Source: Otatea glauca (lineage: Eukaryota; Streptophyta; Magnoliopsida; Poales; Poaceae). Taken from it: a DNA stretch of 64,000 nucleotides. The stretch lies in assembly GCA_036346275.1 (NCBI GenBank), contig CM070723.1, forward strand, positions 46,268,743 through 46,332,742, in the 5' to 3' direction. Below, piece after piece: positions 21,925 to 33,123 of this stretch (within the stretch, counting starts at the first letter, position 1; each line of letters begins with the position of its first letter). Made by a program: the position numbers and the translations under genes. The notes below the pieces were generated by a model that did not search any database, was not told where the DNA came from, and saw only the letters and a program-made list of their open reading frames with translations.

Positions 21925-23357
21925 TCACAATAGGCCGGAAGGACACACGACTCCAAGCTCACTCCTCAAGGTAACAAACTTGGAGCTATCTAAAGGCTTG
22001 GTAAAGATATTAGCTAACTGGTGGTCACTCTCTACAAACTGAAGCACGATATCCCCCTTCTCCACATGGTCTCTAAGGAAGTGATTTCTAACATCAATAT
22101 GCTTGGTCCGGGAATGCTGCATTGGGTTCTTAGCAATGCAAATAGCAAAAGTATTGTTACAGAAAAGTGAAACACCCGCTATTGCTAATCCAAAGTCACG
22201 CAGAGTCAAGCACATCTAGAGCACCTGACTACAGCAACTCGCTACAGCAACATACTCGGCCTCTGCAGTAGACTGTGCAACCCCAGACTGTTTTATAGAC
22301 AACCAAGAAACAAGAGAAGTGACAATGAATTGGCAAGTGCCAGAAGTGCTCTTCCTATCTATCCTACAGCCAGCAAAGTGAGCATCCGAAAAGGCTCTAA
22401 GGGATAGACAAGAAGAAGAGTAACAAATACCATAATCAATGGTAGCACGTAGGTACCTGAAGATGCGCTTCACCGCCTGGCGATGAGAGACGCAAGGAGA
22501 AGCCTGAAATTGAGCGCACATACACACGGCAAAGTGTGTGTCCGGCCTTGATCCAGTGAGATACAATAGGGAGCCAATCATACTCCCGAACTCCTTTTGA
22601 TCAGTAGGCTCACCATCCTCATTAGGCTCAAGGACAACAGTGGTGGCCATAGGAGTCATCACCGGCTTCCCTTCAGACATATCAAACCGCCTCAAGAGTT
22701 CCCGAGTGTACTTACCTTGGTGCAGGAAAGTACCCGCCCGAGTCTTTTTGATTTGGAAGCCGAGGAAGTAGCTCAACTCGCCCATCATACTCATCTCAAA
22801 CTTCGTCCTCATCACCTCAGAAAACTAAGACACAAGAGAATGAGAAGAGCCACCAAAGATAATATCATCCACATAAATCCGGACGAGAAGGAAATGAGAA
22901 TCCTGGTGACTGATGAACAGAGTCTTGTCCACTATACCCATTTTGAAGCTATGGCTGAGAAGATAAGACTTGAGCCTCTCATAGCATGCTCTGGGGGCCT
23001 ACTTGAGTCCATACTAAGCTTTGGAAAGCTTGTATACATGACTCGAAAACTTGGGGTTCTCGAATCCTGGAGGTTGCTTGACATACACCTCTTCCTCAAT
23101 ATACCCATTGAGGAATGCACTCTTGACATTCATTTGATAAAGCTTGAAGCCCTTGGATGTAGAGAATGCAAGCAGGATCCTAATAGACTCTAGTCTAGCT
23201 ACAGGAGCAAAAGTCTCCTCAAAGTCGAGACCCTCAACCTGAGAGAAGCCCTGTACAACTAGTCTAGCCTTGTTTCTAATGACAACCCCATCCTCACTCT
23301 GCTTGTTTCTAATCCTATGGGCTTGGTCTTTCAACTTCTTCCTAAGTTCGACATGGC
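21925..23357 (-). pseudogene. pol: SIRE-like RT and RNase H with fused gag scrap, minus copy
   Basis: Reading leftward from 23357, about 45 bases of gag (VELRKKLKDQAHRIRN) run directly into RT at KQSEDGVVIRNKARLV. RT continues through YQMNVKSAFLNGYIEEEVYV and an intact catalytic IYVDDIIFGG near 22870. Connection and RNase H sequence (DAHFAGCRIDRKSTSGTCQF, STAEAEYVAVASCCSQ) follow, with a stop at the junction near 22216, and the tail ends near 21925. Protease and integrase are missing through an internal deletion. It is non-functional but retains more active-site residues than its plus-strand neighbour. Confidence 0.85.
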
Positions 23358-24590
23358 AACTTCTTCAAGAACAAGAAGCTCTTCCACGGCGTCCTCGCAG
23401 CACTTGATGACATCAACCTCTCCGACAGGGAGACAAGGAACGACGAAGGCGAGGATGAACCGCAAGAGAAGAAAGATGGCGATGACTTCACCAGCATGTG
23501 CTTCATGGCCGACACAAACGACATCAATAACTTTCGAGCTCTAGAGCGACTCGGACGAGGTACCTTCCTATGACCAGCTCAATGAAGCTTTCTACAAATT
23601 AAGAACATTTCATGCTAGGGCTAGAGCTAGGTGTATGGAGCTTGAGAAGGAAGTAGGTACTTTGACTCAGGAGTTAGCTTCACTTAGATCTTCTCCCTCT
23701 CGAGTCACTGATGACTGTTCTTTGTGTGATGCTTTGTTTGAGGAGCTAGAGAACCTAAGGACCATACATGATAGTGTGCTTGCTAAACTTGATGGTTTTA
23801 GGTTGAAGAATGCTAGCACTAGTTCTGTTGAAGCTATTCCTGTTGAGGCTAGTTTTCTTCATGCTCACTCCACTCCCTCTTGTGAAAATTGCCGTAAATT
23901 GTTTGCTGAAATTGATGCCATGAGCGATCACCTTAGGAAGCTTGCGAGTCACAAGAAAGTTGCTTGCGATGTGCTGAGATTGAGGGGGACTTGGATAAAA
24001 TCCATGTCGAACTTAGGAAGAAGTTGAAAGACCAAGCCCATAGGATTAGAAATGCGTCTTGCGTTTCTTGTGAGTCCCTCAAGATTGAGGCAGCCGTGCT
24101 GAGGGAGAAAAATGCACGTGTTGATCGAGTGAGCTTCTCTTTCTGGTTCTTCTTCTTCTTCTCTTCCTTGTTCTTCATGTGCCTCTTTCTTCCGGGAGTG
24201 TGAGTATCTCATGAGCACTCTCGAGAAGTTTGTAGGAGGCAAGAAGAAGCTCAATCTCATTCTAGACCAATCCAAGATTAGTCGATTTAATCAGGGTCTA
24301 GGATTTGACTACTTGGAGCACGCTCAGGCGTGTCCTCCCACCATTGTGCGTGGCTCCAAGAGTGGTGAGATTGTGGTAGCTCCCAGGGTGAGTACCACTG
24401 TGTTTATGTTTGCCGGGGTTGTCCATGGGATCTCTGATCAAAAGGTTGCTCCTCCTGCTACTTCTACCTCTAGCAAGGAGAAGTATACATGCACCTTCTG
24501 TCAGAAGGATGGACATTTGGTAGATTTCTGCTTTAGGTGGGCCAAGATCACAAGGCGTGAGTATGTTGCTGCTCTTAGGGGTATTTAGGG
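23358..24590 (+). pseudogene. gag: SIRE-1 gag, C-terminal part
   Basis: Opens with NFFKNKKLFHGVLAALDD. A coiled coil follows (ELEKEVGTLTQELASLRS, about 23635-23770), then TPSCENCRKLFAEIDAMSDH. A frameshift near 23970 leads to HVELRKKLKDQAHRIRN. The last segment (24211-24588) holds FVGGKKKLNLILDQSK and a CCHC zinc knuckle CTFCQKDGHLVDFC with all four ligands. A TAG after RGI at 24586 closes the frame, where intact members read on to protease. Gag would form the particle shell. Confidence 0.8.
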
Positions 24591-24603
24591 TTATCCCTAG
24601 ACT

Positions 24604-27600
24604 TTGAGTGCTTCTAAGGCACGTACTGCTTTTAGACAGGTTAGAGAATCGTCTATTTTTGGGCAGTATCCAGGACTCAGTTTGCAAGCTGTTCAGTTGA
24701 GGTTTAGTCCTGGAGCTGCTCGTGGTAAATCTATCTGTTGTCCTCTTGATATTCCTCATTTTTTCAATCGAGGTAGATATCAGTGGCGTGAGGTGTTTTC
24801 TAGTAGGAGATTTAGGCAGCCACACTGGGATGGTTCGGCCTTTGCACCACGGTGGGCCAACCCAGTTTCAGCTCCCAGATTCTCTACTAGGGTTGCTTTT
24901 GGTCGTGTGAGAGTGGAGCATCATGTAGATGCCAGAGTCCAGTCTTTTTCTTCTGTGGTTGGCACCTCTAGGCGTCGTGTATTTCAGTATTGGGTTCCTA
25001 GATCTTCTCTTTATCCCAATACTGAGTCATCTTTCTCTCATGTGCATTGACCAGGTTCGTCAGATGGGGAAGGGAGAGGTTTGGATTATCGACTTCGGTT
25101 GTTCTCGTCATATGGCCGGAGACTCTCGTTGGTTCTCTTCCCTAGTCTGAGCCCCCATTGATGAGTTGATCACTTTCGGGGATGGTTCATTAGGTACAGT
25201 CATTGCTAAGGGTACCATTTGCATTAATCAGAATTTCATTCTTAAGGATGTTGCCTTAGTAAGTAAGCTATAGTATAATTTGCTTTTAGTTTCTCAGCTT
25301 ATCGATGACTCTTTCGAGGTAAACTTCAAGAGTAGTACCTGTAGAATCCTCGATTCTTCAGGAGGGCTAGTTTGCGGGATTTCTAGATTTGGGAGATTCT
25401 TTCGTGCTGATTTTTCTGCTTCGTCTGGAGACTCTCTTCGTTGTTTGATTGCCTCTGAGTCCCGTGATCTCTCCTTCTAGTATAGGAGACTTGGTCACAT
25501 CGGCTTCGACCATTTGACCCGAGTTAGCAGCCACGACCTCATTCGTGTTTTGCCCAAACTCAGGATGGTCAAAGACTTAGTTTGCTCTCCTTACTGACAT
25601 GGCAAGATGATAGCTGCTTCTCATCCCCCAGTCATTGTTGTGATGACTGATGCACCAGGACAGCTTTTACATATGGACACTATTGGTCTAGCTGTAGTGC
25701 AGTCAGTGGGTGGGAAGTGGTATGTTCTTGTCATTGTTGATGATTTTTTGAGGTATTCTTGGGTGTTTTTCATGGCCTCGAAGGATGAGACTTTTTCACA
25801 TTTTAGGGGTTTGGTTCATAGGTTGTCTTTTGAGCTCCCTGGTGCCTTATGAGCTATACACAGTGACAATGGTACAGAGTTCAAGAACTCCTATTTTGAG
25901 AGTTTCTATGTGGAGTCTGGTTTAGAGAATCAGTTCTACTCTCTCTACGTCTCTTAGCAAAATGGCGTTGTGGAAGGGAAGAACAGGACCATAGTAGAGA
26001 TGGCCAGGACGATGCTAGACGAGTACAACACTCCTAGGAAGTTTTGGGCTGAGACTATAGCTACTGCTTGCCATGTTTCTAATCGCGTATTCTTGAGAGC
26101 ACATTTGCACCGCACTTCTTACGAATTGAGGTATGGGCGAAAGCCCAGTGTTTCTCATTTTCGTGTGTTTGGTTGCAAGTGTTTTATTTTGAAGTCTGTT
26201 AACTTGGATAAGTTTGAGTCTCGTTCTTCTGATGGTATCTTTCTGGGTTATTCAACTTCTTCTCGTAGCTATAGGGTCTGGAATTGCGATGCGCATAGGA
26301 TTATAGAGACCTGTGAGGTGACCTTTGATGAGGCTAGCCCAGGAGCTAGACCTGACATTTCAGGCTCTTCTTCCACCTCTGAGACCATCTTTGTAGAGGA
26401 CGAGGATGATGGAGATGACAGTGTTCCACCTGATCCAATCCCCTCTGCACCTGAGGTGCCTCCTGTTTCCATTTCTTCACCTCAGGGAGACCAGCCTTTG
26501 CCTTTTGACTCTCAAGCAGTTAGTAGCTCTAATCCTACCTCTTCTACGCATGAGGTAGAGACCACTTCTTCTTCTGGACCTCCCCATCATATTCATCGTT
26601 CTCATCCACCTGATCAGATCATTAGCAATCTTTTTGAGAGGGTCACTCGATCAAAATCGGGTTTGTCCAGTTCCTGCCTCCACTCTGCCTTTGTTGCCTT
26701 CTTTGAGCTGAAGGATGTTTCTCATGCATTTATCTGATGAGTCATGAATTAATGCTATGCATGAGGAACTTGAGAACTTCGAGATGAACAAGGTATGACA
26801 GCTTGTTGAGCCCCATCTAGTAATAATGTCATTGGGATCAAGTGGGTGTTCAAAAATAAGTAGAGTGAAGATGGGGTTGTCATTCGCAACAAGGCTAGGC
26901 TAGTTGCACAGGAATTTTCTTAGGTTGAGGGTCTTAATTTGAGGAGATCTTTTCCCCTTTAGCTAGAGTAGAGGCTATTAGAATCCTGCTTGTATTTTCT
27001 CTATCAAATGGATGTCAAGAGTGCATTCCTCAATGGCTATATTGAGGAAGAGGTTTATGTCTAACAACCTCTAGGATTCGAGAACCCCAAGTTTCTGAGT
27101 CATGTATACAAGCATTCCAAAGCTTTGTATGGACTCAAGCAGGCCCCCAGAGTATGGTATGAGAGGCTCAAGTCTTATCTTCTCAGCCATAGCTTCAAGA
27201 TGGGCATAGTAGACAAGACTCTGTTCATCAGACACCATGAGTCCCATTTTCTTCTCGTCCAGATTTATGTGGACAAAAATTTTATTAGCTCATCTCATTC
27301 TCTTGTGTCTTAGTTTTCTGAGGTAATGAGCACAAAATTTAAGATGAGTATGATGGACGAGTTGAGCTACTTTCTCGGCTTCCAAATCAAGCAGGCTCGA
27401 GAGGGTACTTTCCTGCACCAAGGTAAGTACACTCGGGACCTCTTGAGGCGGTTTGACATGTCTGATGGTAGGCCGGTGATGACACTTATGGCCACCACTG
27501 CTGTCCTTGAGCTTGATGATGATGGTGAGCCTGCTGATCAATAGGAGTTTCAGAGTATGATCGGCTCCCTCTTCGCTGTGTGTCTGTGGGCTCGATTTCA

Positions 27601-28180
27601 GGCTTATCCTCGTGCCTCTTACCGCAAGGCGGTGAAGCGCATCTTCAGGTACCTTCGTGCTACCACTGATTATGGTATTTGGTACTCTTCTTCTTGTATG
27701 TCCGTTCAAGCCTTTTCTGATGCAGACTTTGCTGGCTGTATGATAGATAGGAAGAGCACTTCTGGCATTTGCCAATTCATTGGCACTTCGCTTGTTTCTT
27801 GGTCGTCTTGGAAGCAGTCTGGGGTTGCACAAACCATTGTAGGGGTCGAGTATGTTGCTGCAGTGAGTTGCTGTAGTCAAGTGCTTTGGATGCGTTCGAC
27901 TCTGCGTGACTTTGGGTTAGCAATAGAGAGTGTCCCACTTTTCTGTGACAACACTTCTGCTATTTGCATTGCTAAAAACCCAGTGCAGCATTCCCGGACC
28001 AAGCATATTGATGTTAGATATCACTTTCTTAGAGACCATGTGGAGAAGGAGGATATCGTGCTTCAGTTTGTAGAGTGTGACCACCAGTTAGCTGATATCT
28101 ATACCAAGCCTTTGGATAGCTCTAGGTTTATTGCCTTGAGGAGTGAGGTTGGAGTCATATGCCCTTACGGCCTATTGTGA
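24604..28180 (+). pseudogene. pol: SIRE-1 pol: PR, IN, RT, RNase H (broken)
   Basis: After a gag-PR linker, the protease motif reads WIIDFGCSRHMAG, where DSG is expected, so the catalytic motif is altered. The zinc-binding RRLGHIGFDH module has a stop just before it and a second stop in its cysteine part. The integrase core keeps D (HMDTIG), D (SDNGTEF) and E (VVEGKNRT) but has TGA and TAG stops. RT starts near 26760 with several stops, and its catalytic box is IYVDKNF instead of YVDD. RNase H (DADFAGCMIDRKSTSG, FCDNTSAICIAKNPVQHSRT) is nearly continuous to the stop at 28178. Clearly dead, with both protease and RT active sites lost. Confidence 0.9.
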
Positions 28181-29807
28181 GGGGGAGTTGGTTTGTATAT
28201 TATGTATTATATGTTTTCTTTCATCATTTCCTTTCTTTTGCTTTTTCTTGGTGATTATGGGCTTATTTTCCTGAGTTGAGTTCACTTCACTTAGACTTCT
28301 AGCATGCTTTGCATGGACCTCTCATCTTGTGCTTTAGGTTGCTATCATGCGTAATTACCTGTTCTCTCTTCTCTCTAGGTTGAGTTCCCTCATAGTCTTA
28401 TAAGTCTAGAAGGTGTTGGGTCTCTTGGGTAAACAGGGTCTGTGTGCACTTCATAGTTTGGGATCTAGAGTCAGCTTCCCTATGACAGTCAATGGAGAAG
28501 ATTAGAGCGAGTCTGAGCCGTAGTAAGTCTCTTCTATCTTTTCTATGCTCTATAGCCATCCAGTTTGTAGTTTTCTCGACTTCTTCTCCTCATTCTGTAT
28601 TTCTGGTTTCCATTGAGTTTATTTGTTTTCTTCTTCACCTAATTCTGCTAATAACTCATTTTAACCAGATTTGTGCATAAATTGATTCACTTGTTGAGGG
28701 GGAGTTTGGGAATCTGTTCATGCATTGCATATAGACTGCATTTTCTGTCCTATGAGCTTTGTCTAATATGCAAATGATTTAATCTTCATGCAATACACCA
28801 TGCTACATCATTTGAAGAAAATCACTAGCTTAGATATGTCCAAGTTCATTTATCTTGCTAAGCTTTAAAACAAAAAATGAACATAAGCTTTAGATGAAAA
28901 ACTTGATGAAACATGTTGCTTTTACTTGCTAGGTTTCTTCTCTAGAGGTTTGTGCCATAATTTGACAAATTTTGGAGTTCTCTAGAGTCCCTATGCTTGA
29001 GTCAATTGCTTTAAAAATAATGCAAATAAAAAACATATGTGGGTAAAGAATGCAAATAATGTTAAACATTTGCACCCCGCTATGTCTTTTAAGACCTTAA
29101 AGCAAAATTTGCATTAATTGAAAAATGAGCTCGAAGGACCTTGTATACACTTATAGATTCCCCAAAGTGTTGAGTAGGTTGAACTCTAGGTTTTCCATTT
29201 GATCCTTTGATTGGCTTTGCTTCTAGTTTTGAAACTAATGCTAAATGTTGCACTTGTCAAATCTTGCTAAAAATGACATATTCAAAACTAAGATTGCTAG
29301 CGAAACTTGTTATTTGCACTTGGACATGTCTTAGCTTAGTCTAATCTGAAATTGACTAGCTTGGTGTCATATCTTGTCATTGTGGTCACTTGGATAATTT
29401 TCAAAACTCTTTTAGGATGCATTTCATGCATATGAAAAAGGGGAGGACATGCCATCTTGATGCTTATATTGCCAGAAGGGGGAGAAAACGTAGAAAAGGC
29501 ATCATTGAAAGATAAAAATGTGATTGCATCTTGTTTCTTATGATCTTGGTAAAAACTTGCGAAATCTAAATATCATAAGCATATTTGAGCTTTTCAAGAG
29601 TTTTATTGGATTTTTAGAGCTTTTGTTGAAAACTTGCTCTTTCCTTGGTTTTGCTCTAAATTCCTTCCTGTCAATTTGGTCATGTCTTTATTTTCTTTCT
29701 CTCTTGACCAAGTTTGGCTTTGCATTCAAATTGCTTTCTACTCTCTTTCAAACTCAAATTTTATGCCTTTTTGGGTGTTTGTCAATATACTCATCACGGG
29801 GGAGATT
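28181..29807 (+). other. SIRE-1 3' untranslated region and polypurine tracts
   Basis: This AT-rich 1.6 kb lies between pol and the 3' LTR. Purine tracts GTGAGGGGGAGTT (right after the pol stop, about 28179), GAGGGGGAGTTTGG (about 28695) and the terminal CGGGGGAGAT (29797-29807) are of similar type; only the last adjoins the LTR. A 62-codon hydrophobic frame at 28492-28680 has counterparts in the other copies. No gene can be named. Confidence 0.7.
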
Positions 29808-31503
29808 GAAAGACCATGTGGAGGTCTACTCATGTTGATGATGAGTAATTGACTAAATTTGAGCTTGGTTTGCTCTGGTTTGAGTATGATTTGAATTGGA
29901 TTTTTCAAAATGAAGCAATTTGGATTTTCTCTTCACAGAGCGGCACTTCCGCCCAAGAGGGTAGTACCGCCACCAGAAGTGCACTACGCACGAGGGGCGG
30001 TAGTTATTTTCTAGAGAGAGGTGTTCGCTAGTTCTTCAGGGGAGTGGCACTACCGGCCATGTGGGAACGGTAGTACCAGCCGAGCGACACTACCGGCCCT
30101 AGGAGGCGGTAGTACCGGACAATAGAGCGAATGTTGAGGTTGAATTTTGAAATTGCTTGAGATTTATTACATATAATTTTGGACATTGCTATGTGATGTG
30201 TTTCCTTGTTTTTGACGGTTGCAGGTCGACGAAGCTAAATCATGGTGAGGTGAAGGATGATCGGGACTAGGCAAGGTGCGCCGGAGGTTTAGACGATTGG
30301 GGATCGTCGGAAGATGATCGGAGACGAAGTCGTGGCAAGCCGTGAAGACAAGGAATGGACGAGATGCTAGCTAGGCGCTACATGGATCAATGAGGGCCAT
30401 TGGATCTTGGTCTAGTTGATAGGTTAGCGGGTCTAGTTAATGTGCTTTGAACACCGTGCAAGAGAATCCATTATGAGTGTGGGTTTTGAGTGAGCTATTG
30501 CATGGCTTGTTGAGTTGGTTAATCCTAGCCCTTGATGAGTGCTCTAGGGTTTAGAAGCTCATCCAACTGTGGTTGGTGGCCCAAGAGTAGTATAAATAGA
30601 GGGGTAGGGGTGCCTCCCCTCACTTGAAGGATTTTGAGGTTTTTGTGCTCCTTTGAGCTTTACCCACTTGTTTGTGAGGCTTTGTAAACCTCCCTTCCAG
30701 AAATGAAAACCATTCCTCTCAATTCTGAATTTACTTTCCTCATTTACATTCCGCACTTAAATTCAGTCTTTGCATTCTTGCAATTTACATTTATGCAATT
30801 TGGATTTGCCTCCCCTCCTTCTACATGCTTTTGGATCTTATGCTGAGGATGTATGACTGATGGATGAGTCTTATTCAGACCATTCCCAATCATCTATGAA
30901 AGTCTTATGCTCTTTCTTGTAAGAAATCGATTTTTGTTCTTGAGAGGATCAATCTTGGGAAAATGGGGTTTTGGGTGTTCTTGTCTTGTGTTCTAGCTTG
31001 CTATGACATGTGGGAAGCCATCTAGGATCATCTTGATCATCAAGAACCCACGAGCTAGCTAGGAGTCAAGTTTTTGTTCTTGAACCCGTTCTTGAGCACC
31101 TTTTCTTAAAATTGAAAAAGGTCGGAACTTTGACGTCGATTCTTGCAATCGAAGGTTGGAATAGGTTCCTGACATCCTTAGGAAGGTGCCCTCAAAGTTT
31201 CATTGAGTTTGGATCAATGGATCAAAAAATTCCTCGATTTTTCTTTTTGAACTCGGGCTGAAGTCACTGTTCATATGCATGTTTTTACTGTAGCTACAAT
31301 AACTCCGTCAGTACCACCCCTACATGGGTGGTAGTGCAGGCCTTAGGCTGAAATTTGTGAAAATTGATTTTTTCACCTCCATTTGATACCTAAGTATCTT
31401 GGCTTGGTTTCTTTGGGTGAAGAATTGCATTTGTGATCTTCTATGGAGGATAAAACTTAATTTGGGATCATTCACCCCCTCTGATCGCCATCTCGATCCT
31501 TCA
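29808..31503 (+). repeat. SIRE-1 3' LTR
   Basis: Starts TGAAAGACCATGTGGAGGTC and ends CGCCATCTCGATCCTTCA. The TATA box TATAAATAG is at 30591-30599, with a likely RNA start about 30 bases later and a GC-rich block of GGTAGTGCCG-type inverted motifs at about 29935-30125. It is complete at its 3' end and abuts the interior of an inverted LTR at 31504. Confidence 0.9.
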
Positions 31504-32344
31504 CCTCACAACAAAGTGGGCAAAGCTCAAAGGAGCACAACAACCTCAAAACCCTTCAAGTGAGGGGAGGCACCCCTACCCCTCTATTATAGTACTCTTG
31601 GGCCACCTACCACCCTTGGATGAGCTTCTAAACCCTAAAACACTCATCAAGGGCTAGGATTAACCCACTCAACTAGCCATGCAAGGGGTCACCCAAAACC
31701 CACACACATAATGGGTTTTCTTGCACGGTTTTCGAAGCACTCTAACTAGACCCGCTAACCTATCAACTAGACCACGATCCGACGGCCCTCATTGATCCTC
31801 GCAGCATCTAGCTAGCATCTCATCTGTCTCCGATCATTTTCCAACGATCCCTGATCGTCTGAACCTCTGGCGCACCTCGTCTAGTCCCGATCATCCTTCG
31901 CCTCACCATGATCTAGCATCATCGACCTGCAACCATCAAAATCAAGAAAACACATCACATAGCAATGTCCAAATTGATATGCAATATACCTCAAACAATT
32001 TCAAATTCGAACTCAACATTCACTCTACTGTCCGGCACTACCGCCTCCTAGGGCTGGTAGTGCCGCTCGGCCGGCACTACCGCTCCCACACAGCCGGTAG
32101 TGCCACTCTCTTAAGTAACCAGCGAACACCCTCTTTGGAATATAACTACCTCCCCCTCGGCCGGTAGTGCTGCCCCCTGGCCGACAGTATCACCCTACTG
32201 AGGCCGGTTGTGCCGCTCCTGGCAGACAAAATCCAAATTGCTTCATTTTGAAAATCCAATTCAAATCAAACTCAAATTGAAACTCAACATGCTAAAACAC
32301 AGTCAATTACTCATCACCATTAAGGATAGACCTCCACATGGTCT
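31504..32344 (-). repeat. Inverted fragment of a SIRE-like LTR (5' half)
   Basis: The plus strand begins CCTCACAACAAAGTGGGC, matching 19193 inside the left LTR, and runs collinearly to CCACATGGTCTT, where the LTR start should be. The last three bases of the LTR end (TTCA) are replaced by TAGC. The TATA region reads CTATTATAG, one base short. It forms an inverted pair with the first half of 29808-31503. Confidence 0.85.
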
Positions 32345-33123
32345 TAGCCCCTGGGCGTATTCTCGAGGAGGCCTGTTTAAACTACCGGCATACTACCTAT
32401 TCTTTGCAAGCCTTTATCGAATATGTGACTTAGACTTTATGGCTAACAAGAACTTGTCGCGCGGCCTCTGAAGATTTGGCTAGAGATCTCGTCTCCCACT
32501 GGTTGCTGAGCTTTTAGATGTCTCATAATCTGTTTCTCGTATGCGCGCAGGATAGAGCTTTGTCTGCTGATATGCTAAGTGTTTGACCAAGAAAACGCTT
32601 GCAAAAATTATGAAAAGGCTAGCAATCATCGGTTAAAGAAAACAGAGGTAAGAGGTTACCTTAAGCCCCCGATTCCTTACTTGATGACAGGTAATCGAGT
32701 ATGGAATGAAGCATCATAAGAACAGCATTGTAACGTACCTCCTATCCTTTCGAGCAAAAGACCAAGCATCAGCATTACAACATTCTGTTCTGAGTCTAGA
32801 CCTCTATCCCACTGGTTGCATCGACCCGAGGGTGGAATCGGTGTAGCCCCCGTACGTCTACCCGATGACTGCATCGAGTAGACAGTAGAGCCTCTCTTCC
32901 AACTCCGGTCCCTTAACTCGATAAGCGTATCGACCTGGGGATGAAGTCGTGTGAGCAGGATTCGAACGGTGTAGCTCCCGACTGACTACTCGATGAGTGC
33001 ATCAAGTAGATGGTAGAGCATATGAGTTGATAAGCTCATGACATAGCCCCTGATTTCCCCGTCAACAGTCGTGTCGAGTAGGACATAGAGCGTGTCATTT
33101 TTTATCTTCGGGGTCATGGGCCC
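32345..33123. other. Retroelement-like island with a degenerate repeated motif
   Basis: No ORF with family resemblance. A loosely repeated block, AGCCCCCG followed by CTACTCGATGA, TGCATCGAGTAG and GTAGAGC, occurs four times, at about 32663, 32845, 32967 and 33041. Runs of AGCCCCCGA are common in the 3' noncoding part of Tat gypsy elements, so this is probably a scrap of one, but I cannot place its boundaries. Confidence 0.45.

Larger units (their letters stand above)
23358..31503 (+). mobile_element. SIRE-1: Maximus/SIRE-like copia, 5'-truncated plus copy
   Basis: The copy starts abruptly in mid-gag beside the inverted minus copy, then has gag, protease, integrase, RT/RNase H, a 1.6-kb 3' region, polypurine tract and a complete 3' LTR. 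The 5' LTR, primer-binding site and gag N-terminus are missing. Many stops fit C-to-T or G-to-A changes at CG and CHG sites, typical of long-methylated plant DNA. The lineage call rests on the coiled-coil gag, the long 3' region and LTR termini TGAAAGACC...CCTTCA. Confidence 0.85.

Noticed and set aside
23964..24203. Possible membrane protein (Phe-rich C-terminus)
   Set aside because: The hydrophobic tail is a frameshifted reading of a serine-rich TTCTTCTTC stretch in SIRE gag.
28492..28680. env-like gene in the SIRE 3' region
   Set aside because: Only 62 codons, with no signal peptide plus coiled coil layout. Kept only as a weak finding, not as a gene.
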